From the NCBI RefSeq assembly GCF_000003815.2, contig NC_049988.1, forward strand, positions 4,642,816 to 4,675,074: a DNA stretch of 32,259 bases. Reading direction: 5' to 3'. The translations under genes were made by a program, and so were the position numbers. Source of the DNA: Branchiostoma floridae. Lineage: Eukaryota > Chordata > Leptocardii > Amphioxiformes > Branchiostomatidae. The notes beneath the pieces were generated by a model. It saw only the letters and a list, made by a program, of their open reading frames with translations. It was not told where the DNA came from and ran no database searches. Below, in pieces: positions 9,515 to 17,704 of this stretch; position 1 is the first letter of the stretch; every line of letters starts with the position of its first letter.

Positions 9515-9950
9515 CACCGGGAAGGACCCCTACTCTTTTCGATAAGTGCAGTGGGTTCTTTAACGTGCTCGAGGTGTAGCCTCCATAGCAGGATCTCTAT
9601 GGCCTTTTTTGGCTCATAGTACACTTTTGCTGGCCATTTCTTTTTGTGCTGGGTCGCTGATTGCTGGCCTTTTCTGACAGCCGGCCAGCAAAAGTGTACT
9701 ATGAGCCAAAAAAAGGCCATAGAGAGCCTGCTGTGGAGGCTACTCGAGGTGTGGCTCTCCCTAAACACGGGACCTCCATGTAGCGTCTTATCGGAGGGAC
9801 GGGTCTAACCCAAGATAGGTACTCATTTTGTACCTGATTGAAGTTAAGTGCCTTTTCCGATTGCAAGGGCACAAGATCGGAGGCACATCAACGGATTCGA
9901 ACCCGGAACCTCTGGGTTGTGAATCGAACACCCTGTACGATCGTACGACC
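9515..9950 (-). mobile_element. tRNA-derived SINE-like repeat interrupted by a MITE
   Basis: On the minus strand the B-box region AGGTTCCGGGTTCGAATCCG is at about 9890-9910. It is followed by GATCTTGTGCCC and AAAAGGCACTTAAC, then a conserved body (GTCCCTCCGATAAGACGC ... GGAGAGCCACACCTCGAG ... GTTAAAGAACCCACTGCACT ... GGGGTCCTTCCCGGTGTGAG). Related pieces occur at 12115-12232 and 29740-29900. The body is split by the element at 9577-9742. Confidence 0.6.
9577..9742. mobile_element. Nested foldback MITE with 9-bp target duplication
   Basis: The target duplication CTCGAGGTG is at 9568-9576 and 9743-9751. Arms of about 60 bp start TAGCCTCCATAGCAGGATCT and continue with CTATGGCCTTTTTTGGCTCA and TAGTACACTTTTGCTGGCC, mirrored on the right. 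The 9-bp duplication and TAGC termini match the element at 18012-18174. Mutator-like origin is inferred from the duplication length. Confidence 0.85.
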
Positions 9951-9959
9951 CCTCTTATA

Positions 9960-10200
9960 GCTCCTTTTCACTAGGGCGGCGCTCTCGCCGCGCTCTATCT
10001 GCAAACTAAAATTTAACATTTCGCTCAACGAATTCTATAGAAAAGAAACGAATATCTCTTTACACTTTGTTTTGTTGTCCTCTCAGTCACGTGCACTTTT
10101 ACGTTTTGTATGACATACCCAGCGTAAAAGCGAAGGCTACACATATCCTATTTAGGTCGCAGTGAGAGCGCAGCGCGATCGTCGTCTAGTGGAAAGGGGG
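9960..10200 (+). mobile_element. MITE of the CCCCCTTTCCACTAG family, copy 4
   Basis: Ends are CTCCTTTTCACTAGGGCGGC and CGTCGTCTAGTGGAAAGGGGG. The interior has TCGCTCAACGAATTCTATAG, ACTTTTACGTTTTGTATGAC and ACACATATCCTATTTAGGTC. Confidence 0.75.
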
Positions 10201-10267
10201 CCCAAAGGTGGGTTCACACATGCGTATATATTCAAGTCCGTTTGATGTGCGTATGAAGCTCTTAGTC

Positions 10268-10454
10268 TCTACCAGCCTCCACAGGTCGCGGGGAAAATAG
10301 TACAAATTGGACAAATATTGATACATAACATGCCAGATGAGTTAGCTGACCGAGAAGTATGGTTAGCGACCCAGCTAACTCGTCTGACATGTTACCTGTT
10401 AACGTTTGTCCAATTTCTATTATTTTTCCAACGACCTGTGGGGCCTGGTGGAGG
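10268..10454. mobile_element. Foldback element, about 187 bp
   Basis: The left arm ACCAGCCTCCACAGGTCG, then ACAAATTGGACAAA and CATGCCAGATGAGTTAGCTG, is mirrored by CAGCTAACTCGTCTGACATG, then TTTGTCCAATTTCTATT and CGACCTGTGGGGCCTGGT. The plus-strand open frames that start here are read-through of this structure. Confidence 0.65.
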
Positions 10455-10889
10455 CAAATACCCCCATGCGCGCCTCATACGGACTCATACCCCACCTTAA
10501 GGTTTCTTTACTCAGGGCGACTTGCGGCCAGGACTTCTGCTTCCTTCAGGCTAAACCCCAGTTTTCCAAGGTCCCTTTGTAGCACATGTCTTCAAGTGCG
10601 TTTAAAATTTAGTCTTACTCGCTTTATTTTTGCGTTGTCAGGATGCCAGTGTAGCGTTGTTATCATCATGTCGTCTACAGTCATTATAATAACATTGTGT
10701 ATTTTGCTTTCTGATTGTGGTGCTAAAGTAGTTTGGAACAAGTATGACGGGGCCCCAAAGCAGGGCGATTTGGTATCATCCAAAATTGCCTCCGAATTTC
10801 ATATCGAATATTACATATGGTATACCGATCTAGTTTACAGTCTAAAACGAACATCGGAATGAAACAATACAAGATGTTATAATATCTAG

Positions 10890-11175
10890 GTTGTAATTGC
10901 AACGTCAGTTGATAGAAAGAAATAGGAGTTTGGTATCAGCGTTAAATTCTAAAGATCTCCGCACACGAGAGAGAGAGGGGGTGAGGGGGAGAGGGAGAGG
11001 GGGGAGAGAGAGAGAGAAAGAAAGAGAGAGAGAGAGAGACAGAGAGAGGCGGACGGACAGAGCAAGAGGAAGGGGGGGGGGGCGAAGAAATGTCATGAGA
11101 CATTGGAAATGGTAAAAACAAATTATGAGTAAAGTCTGACAGACAATTGATAATTGTCCTGCCGGAACAAAGCAC
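10890..11175. repeat. GA-rich microsatellite segment, paralogue 1
   Basis: A (GA)n-type array at about 10964-11075 is flanked by non-simple sequence also present at 14185-14530: CGCACACGAGAGA on the left; ACAGAGCAAGAGGAAGG, AACAAATTATG and ATTGATAATTGTCCTGCCGG on the right. Confidence 0.75.
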
Positions 11176-11179
11176 CGAA

Positions 11180-11515
11180 CTTTACGTCAAACCCACCGGG
11201 GACAATTGTCACAATAACAAGAATTTGACCTCGCCTTTTTGTTTGTTTGTGTATTCAAGTCATCGTGTGTCCGGAGGGTAGGCAATTATTTCAAGTAGCC
11301 AAATCATTCTTGTATCTGAAGACAACAGAAAGGGTGACATTATGTCGTGCGATGATTAAACTAACTGTTCCTCAATGAGAAAGTATTTATTTTACGCTAT
11401 TAGCTTCGTTACACACATGTGCAATCTTTCATCCATCGCACTATCCAGGAGTGGAGCGAACTTGAGGCTGGTTTGGTCGTTCAAAACTTAATTGTAGAGG
11501 GACCTGCTACATTGA
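11180..11515. other. Gene-free stretch, nothing recognised
   Basis: No supported gene or repeat structure. Confidence 0.3.
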
Positions 11516-11518
11516 GCA

Positions 11519-11534
11519 CCCCCCCCCCCCCCCC
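11519..11534. repeat. Poly-C tract
   Basis: A run of sixteen C residues. Confidence 0.85.
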
Positions 11535-11675
11535 ACAAAAACATAGCCTTGTATATAATTAAATATACACCGAATTCACTTGCCTTTTACACACAGAAAT
11601 CGGTTGTTTTTGTTAATTAGTGTCATTACCTTTCTTGCCCTTTGTTAACTTCTTAACGCACACTTGTTGCTAATA

Positions 11676-11917
11676 CCCCCTTTCCACTAGGACGGCGCTC
11701 TTGCCGCTCCCTCTCTCTGCGACCTAAAATTTGACACATTGCTCAATGAATTGTATAGAAAAAAACGATTTTTTTTACACTTTGTGTGTTTTGTTATTTT
11801 CTAAGGCACACCTTACATGCTGTATGATATACCCAGAAAGAACTCAAAGATTATTTAGGTTATCCTATTTAGGTCGCAGTGAGAGCGCAGTGCGATCGCC
11901 GTCTAGTGGAAAGGGGG
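11676..11917 (+). mobile_element. MITE of the CCCCCTTTCCACTAG family, copy 5
   Basis: Ends are CCCCCTTTCCACTAGGACGG and GCCGTCTAGTGGAAAGGGGG, with TA immediately to the left. The interior is family-typical but locally diverged around 11800-11870. Confidence 0.8.
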
Positions 11918-12114
11918 CCTAAAAGCATGCGCTGCTAATAATCCAAGTAATAGGGGCTTGGCAACACTGAAATAATGATAAGAAGAAATATCCTAAAATA
12001 GCTTTACTGTCCAAAAAAACGGCTTATACTTGTCAAAGAAAAGAGTTGTTTTTTTTTCGCCCGGCGCCCAGTGCATGTTTTTGATAGAAACTTGAAACGA
12101 CCGCAGAAAACTCA

Positions 12115-12232
12115 AGTGTTAAGTGCCTTTCTTGAGCAAAACGAGAGTGGCATGCAAGGAGATTCAAACCCAGGACACACACCCTAACTGTAAATTACGT
12201 CAATACGGCACCACCTGGCCGTTCTGAAAACT
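12115..12232 (-). mobile_element. tRNA-derived SINE fragment
   Basis: On the minus strand, GGCCAGGTGGTGCCGTATTG (A-box region) and CCTGGGTTTGAATCTCC (B box) are followed by AAGAAAGGCACTTAACAC. The latter is the same body motif as in the repeat at 9515-9950. Confidence 0.5.
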
Positions 12233-12307
12233 ACAGGAACTGAGTTGGGAGTCGCCAAATGCACCAATTGGTTGGGAAAGACTCACTTTATACAATATTG
12301 CAAAATA

Positions 12308-12786
12308 CAGTCAAACCCGCCCAAGACGACCACCCAAGACTGGACAAAAGTGGTCGGTTTGGACAGGTGGTCGGCTAGAGTATCGACTCACAACATGCCC
12401 GATGCATAGTGTACATGGTTTCCGTTGTGTTTAATGGCAAATAGCAAGCACACGCACGTGCATCCGCCGCCATCTTTATTTTGAACACAACATCGTAATG
12501 GCAGTCAAAATCAGACGTAAACTGGCCGAATTCGGAACAAAATTGCGCAGGTTGTCCTAAAATGTTGTCCTAAATGACATTTCAAGGTTGAAAGTAACGC
12601 GGTCGTTATCGGCAGGGGTTTGGTTCTGTGCGGTCCCAATTTTTGGCGGTCGCGTTGGCCAGGCGGTCGTTGTGAAGAGGTCACTTAATGCTTACATCAA
12701 TGGGGAAATTTTCGGGACAGAGAAAAAGCGGTCGTAATGGCCAGGTGGTCGCTAAGAAGAGGTTGTCGCTTGAGCAGGCTTGACTG
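12308..12786. mobile_element. Tc1/mariner-type (pogo-like) non-autonomous element, 479 bp
   Basis: TA flanks at 12306-12307 and 12787-12788. Termini are CAGTCAAACCCGCCCAAGAC and, in reverse complement, CAGTCAAGCCTGCTCAAGCG. The interior repeats GGTCGTTNNNNCCAGG-like motifs and has no transposase frame. TA duplication and a CAGT terminus are typical of pogo/Tigger elements; the family call is inference. Confidence 0.7.
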
Positions 12787-12869
12787 TAGCCCCAATGCAG
12801 CAGTTAAGGACGCCTTTTATATTTGTGCAGTCCTGCAAACGTCTTTTACCTTCTGAATCTTCAGTCGGC

Positions 12870-13120
12870 CTGGGAAAAGGTGGACTCTCACTGCACTTGG
12901 GGCACTGGTGCGGCACTGCGAGGTTCGTTCACTGCGGCATTGTTTTGTGATTTTCGCAATTTTTAATAATTTAGATATTGCGTGATACGTAAAAGTATGA
13001 CTTATATTTTATTAGAAGACAACAAAATACACAAAACGAAAAAAATCCATTCTTTATCTCTGAAATTCGTTGAGTCATCTTCGAACCCCGCAGTGACGCA
13101 AGCGTGACACAAGTACGGTG
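12870..13120 (-). mobile_element. Degenerate inverted copy of the CCCCCTTTCCACTAG MITE family
   Basis: Shares GAAGACAACAAAATACACAA and ATTCGTTGAGTCATCTT with the interior of copy 3 (GAAGACAACAACGTG, ATTCGTTGAGCGATCTG). Recognisable termini are lost. Confidence 0.4.
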
Positions 13121-14185
13121 GGAGTCGACCTTAAGACCGTGAGAGATTGTTGTACCGTCAGTAGCCCCTTTGTCTTCAGGACGTCAAAGGTCATTGCTTA
13201 ATTGTGCACGTGGTCAGCTTAAAATTATCTACTTTGGATGTCTGCTGACCCATATAATTCTAGCCCAAGGAAATCCAACTAACTATCATACACAGAAAAA
13301 TTTGACTCTTTTTATTACTTAGTTTATGACCAAACTAATATTCAGCGCGCCGATATGTGTGTATTATATTTCTGGTTGTTTACTATTGGCCTATCGTGAA
13401 TATATTCATTTATTATACTGGGCTAAAAGTGAAGATGTCAAATTAAGAAAAAATCAAGTCTTCATGGTTAACAGAAGAAATTTTGTGGGTAAGAGCAAAG
13501 AGGTTATAAAAAAACGTTTTTAACCTCCTTGAGGGTAGGAGTCATTGCCTCCTTGAGAAATTCAGTGTGAGCAAATTGGTCTAACTTTGCTAGAAAGTTG
13601 TTAATCTTTATCGAAGATACGTTTATGCGTTTGTATAATGAGGTAATTTTCTTGTCCATCGACTGACCATGGTTGAGCCCCTAGGCAAAGATTTCTTTTC
13701 AACAGTTTAACATTGTCTTTCACTTGTAAAATCAGCTAGACCTCGTCGGTGAATTCAGCTACAACCCAACGTAAAAAATGCTCACCCCATTTGGGAAAAA
13801 GTACGGTAGCTAATCACACAGACTGCTACTTCTAGGGTACACCACTTGTACGGTGTGGCCCAGGGTTAAAGAATCTGCGTTAGGTGCTACCCGATCGACG
13901 CACCATTTAGTGTGGGGACGACTTACTTTATACAATAGAATTAACGTTACATCGCCTCAAAACATGAGTTGCGAATGCCTTTGTGTAGTCTAGAAAACGT
14001 CACATGTAACCTTTAGTCAGGTAGGGTAAGGGCCGTGAGAGATTGTCGTCTAGTCGGTGGCCCCTTTGTTCTGTTCTGCAGAAAGTCAAAGGTCATTGCT
14101 TATTGTCCACTTGGCATACAAAGTGCAGAGTTTGGTTAAACCTTGAATTCACGGATGAACAAGCGTTTGACTAATTCTGTGATCC
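13110..14185. other. Gene-free, internally duplicated stretch
   Basis: Pieces recur in diverged form. GTGAGAGATTGT, then CCCCTTTGT and GTCAAAGGTCATTGCTTA occur at about 13140-13200 and 14036-14102, with a third partial at 14545. AGTTTATGACCAAACTAATA at 13322 resembles AGTTTATGCCCGAACTAATA at 15271. No coding gene is supported. Confidence 0.4.
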
Positions 14186-14288
14186 GTAGCGCTAAATTGT
14201 AAGTATTAGCGTAAATTCTAAGTATCGCCGCACACGAGAGAAAGAGAGGGAAGGGGGAAGAGAGAGAGGAGAGAGGGAGAGAGAGAAG

Positions 14289-14346
<58 letters not shown>

Positions 14347-14530
14347 TAGAGAGGGAGAGAGAGAGAGAGGGAGAGTAAAGGAGGGAGAGAGACAGACAGA
14401 CGGACAGACAGAGCAAGAGGAAGGGGAGGGGGGCGAAGACAAGTCACGAGGCTTTTAAAATGTACAAAACAAATTATGTGTGATGTCTGACGTCAAGCGA
14501 ATTGATAATTGTCCTGCCGGAACAAAATAC
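14185..14530. repeat. GA-rich microsatellite segment, paralogue 2
   Basis: A long (GA)n array at about 14230-14425, with flanks shared with 10890-11175 (CGCACACGAGAGA; ACAGAGCAAGAGGAAGGGG; ATTGATAATTGTCCTGCCGG). Confidence 0.75.
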
Positions 14531-14875
14531 CTGACATCACACCTAAAAGTCAAAGGTCATTGGTTATTGTCAACTTGACAGGCAAACTTAGATAGACATC
14601 AGTCCTTTGGATGAATGCCATGTGATTTTAGCCCGAAGTAGTCCAACTGCCGTGCACAGAAAAAATTATTTGAATACTTGTTATGTACAGCCATTGGTCA
14701 AGAGGAATCGGGTGATACCATCACAGTATGATAGGGCATGCGCATGCGTAACTATACATCAGTTCACACGTACTCCGAAGGTCGAGGCAGTCCAAAACGA
14801 ACTACCAGCCCGAACCCCGGACATTTTTCTTGGGGTAGGTGCGACCGTCTGTTCAGGAGCCGGCGCTAATTAATT

Positions 14876-15173
14876 CCCCCTCTCCACTAGGACGGCGCTC
14901 TCGCCGGGCTCTCTCTGCGACCTAAAACTTGGTAATACCCCCCTCCACTAGGACGGCGCTCTCGCCGCGCTCTCTCTGCGACCTAAAATGACATATCGCT
15001 CAACGAGTTGTATAGGAAAGAAACGAATCTTTTTACAGTTTGTGCGTTTTGTTGTTTTCTCAGTCACACTTTTACGTTTTGTATGATATGCCCAGTGTGA
15101 AAGTGAAGGTTACACATATCATATTTAGGTCGCGGTGAGAGCGCAGCGCGATCGCAGTCTAATGGAAAGGGGG
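14876..15173 (+). mobile_element. MITE of the CCCCCTTTCCACTAG family, copy 6, with duplicated left end
   Basis: A left terminus at 14876-14935 (CCCCCTCTCCACTAGGACGG ... GACCTAAAACTTGGTAATA) is repeated at 14938 where the full element starts. The right end is CAGTCTAATGGAAAGGGGG. The interior is family-typical. The extra-end junction matches that of copy 3 in inverse orientation. Confidence 0.8.
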
Positions 15174-15174
15174 C

Positions 15175-16040
15175 CTTTGTTTAGGCCTCAGACGGCAATG
15201 CTCCAATCATTACATTTCGGAGGATCTAAAGCTATGTATGACCATGCAGGCAATGCGAAACTTTTCACTAGTTTATGCCCGAACTAATATATTTTTTTTA
15301 GTTCGACGGTGTGTGTATTATACTCTGTTCTTCTATGGGTGCTTGCTATTTGTATTCAAGGATTTGTATACCAACATAAATTTTTTTTATACCAACATAA
15401 AAAAAAACTTGAACATGTCACAACGAGTTTGAAAACATCATTCAATTTGACAAATTCGTTTTATTACTCATTGGGAAGCGGAAAGTTACTTATTTTATCT
15501 CGTCATCTTCTATACTCCCATAGGGGGTAGGCCATCGAGTTTTTGTCAAAAGATCAGCAATAATTTACCGCATTACAAATCCAACTCTGTAAACTAAAAA
15601 CGTTATTATAGTAGACTGTTTTCCGAGATACATATACACTGTGTACTTTGCCCACTGAAACAATCGAGAATCGTACACTAACACTCACTGTGTTTTGGCC
15701 CACGGAAATATTTCAGAGAAATTAGCATTCTAGCTAATTAAACGGTAACAGACACACCGAGCTCACACACGGCCCGATCAACAGTCGATTCCAAAGAATC
15801 ATACATACTAACGGATGCCGAAATCACCCGAAGTTTGCCGAGAGCCGAACACCGATTTCCTGTGGTGGCGTTAGGAACAAGAATAGATATTTTTATGAAG
15901 TATTGGTAAAGCTAGCCCCCTGGCGGTTCTATCAGTTCGAGCAGGGTCTGCAAACGCGTTCGAGCAAACTGCGAAACTGTTTTACTCTTGTTTTACTCGT
16001 TGATTATCAACTCCATGAAAAATGGAGGTATAGTTTTGGG
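15175..16040. other. Gene-free AT-rich stretch
   Basis: 15238-15400 is a diverged duplicate of 13290-13410. No gene or further structure was recognised. Confidence 0.3.
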
Positions 16041-16044
16041 TGTG

Positions 16045-16290
16045 CCTGTCTGTCTGTGTGTCTGTGTTTTTGTGTTTCCGTATATTTGTAGTCCATAACT
16101 TTAGAACCTCTTGATGGACTGCGATGGTATTTGGTATGTGGGTACGGGTTGCAAAGGTCAAGGTCAAGTTTAGGCCCCCTGGTGTGTGACCTTGGTACTG
16201 CAGCAGAACTTCAATTTTTTTGTATCAGGTAGCTTGTGATGTAAGGAAAAAGTGGTGTATGTTTGCTTCCCCTAGCAGCTTGCTCTGGAA
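16045..16290. repeat. Dispersed repeat with GTCTGTCTGTGTGTCTGTG end
   Basis: GTCTGTCTGTGTGTCTGTG, then TAGTCCATAACTTTAGAACC, GATGGTATTTGGTATGTGGG, CAAAGGTCAAGGTCAAG and GCAGCAGAACTTCAATTTT. A related copy in the opposite orientation lies at 18384-18530. This looks like a common invertebrate interspersed repeat of unknown class. Confidence 0.5.
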
Positions 16291-16299
16291 CTACAGGAG

Positions 16300-17325
16300 C
16301 ATTTTTTTTTCAAAATCTTCCAAGGAGCATAACGAAACATAGGAATGATTGATTTCCATGATATTTTTTATTCAGTGGACTGAGTATCGTGTCGGTATAC
16401 AGTGTGTACTGAGTGTATACGTACAAAGAAAGCAACAGTGATTTCGACAAAAACTTGATGGCCTATCGTCCATGGTTAAAGAGCATCTTTATTCTACACA
16501 AGATGAATACATATATAGTACACACTTAAACCTAGGACAGCCCTTTGTCCATTTACCAGGAGGGCGCAAAGTATTAAAAAGAAATACAAGGCATTCTGAC
16601 TAGTTAAAAGCGTTTAAAACATTAACTTTACATTTCATAAAATTTGAACCCTAATGAATCATAACTGATTTCTGTAGATGAACTGTCCTGAAGTACAGGC
16701 CCCTGTACGTGTGTTTCTGACACAGTAAATAGCATAAGATGCACAAAGTACTCCTTGGCCAACTTTGATTCTATAGTAGGCCGTTGGTAAATCTACCTGG
16801 AGACAAATAGTCTTCTTGATAGAACATTGTTGAAAACCTGATGGGCAGAAATAGTACTACAAGTACAAGTAAGGTGGTTTAAATGATCTTTTTGCTGTGA
16901 CTGTTGTGTATAACGATTGAACCCAGAGACGCGATCTGTTGTAAATAATGTTGTGTTTGTTTATTGTTATTGTTTATTGATATTGCATCGGGGCTCAGGT
17001 ACACATACGTTTATTGTTTATTTGTTTGATTCAGGCCCATGGCCCATAAAAACAGTCACAGAACAGAGGTTAAAAAGACTACGCTTACAACTAATTAACT
17101 ATTATTTACATAGTGTCGCCAGAATGTGCTAAGGCGAAAGCCGTCCACATACAAGGAAATAAAAACATATTGTAATGTGGATAGTGTAACTCAAGAAGAT
17201 GATGTCTGTAGTAGTGGGTATCAGGCTAGGTGTTGACTAAATGGAGTTTGGGTGTGGGGCGCCCCATAGTGACGTTTTAAGGTACTGCAGTAGAAATTCT
17301 AAATGAAATGCTACTTGCAACATGG
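16300..17325. other. Gene-free stretch downstream of LRR-Ig copy 1
   Basis: It may include distal 3' UTR. Minus-strand AATAAA occurs near 16960, but no clear transcript end can be assigned. No repeat or coding feature was recognised. Confidence 0.3.
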
Positions 17326-17329
17326 TCAT

Positions 17330-17704
17330 GATACGTTTCTGTTAACCTAAACACTGCCTTACTACGTTCAGATCTCTTATATACTATCATAGGCAACTAT
17401 CTCAGTTCTATGCTACGTTTTGATAACTAACAGTCTAAAAGCAGTTGGCTAAATGACGTACCTTACTATGCATGTGCTCCTATATAGAAGAAAGGTGCAC
17501 TCTATTGCAAAAGACATTGGTCTGCAGAAAACATACAAGTCACATGGTACATTATTAATCATTGTTTACAATGAAAGCTAGATTATTTGACCGATGGGTC
17601 AGAGTCCAACGTACCCTGCCTTATCTAGTACAGGGAGTTATCTAGACAGCTTTTAAGAAAATTACCCCATTCAACTCAAAAGATTTTGTCATTTCCGCTA
17701 TTGA
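17330..17704. repeat. Conserved 3' flank of the tandem unit (copy 1)
   Basis: Homologous to about 22060-22432 and 26880-27270. Shared blocks include CTAACAGTCTAAA, CATACAAGTCACATGGT, GACCGATGGGTCAGAGTCCA and ATTTCCGCTATTGACTACGT. It shows that whole units of about 4.6-4.9 kb, not only coding DNA, were duplicated. Confidence 0.8.

Noticed and set aside
10359-10862. Plus-strand open frame of 167 aa
   Set aside because: It begins inside a foldback element and shows no domain, signal peptide or paralogue.
10942-11175. Ser/Leu- or Arg/Glu-rich open frames over GA arrays (also 14136-14447)
   Set aside because: Low-complexity translation of microsatellites.
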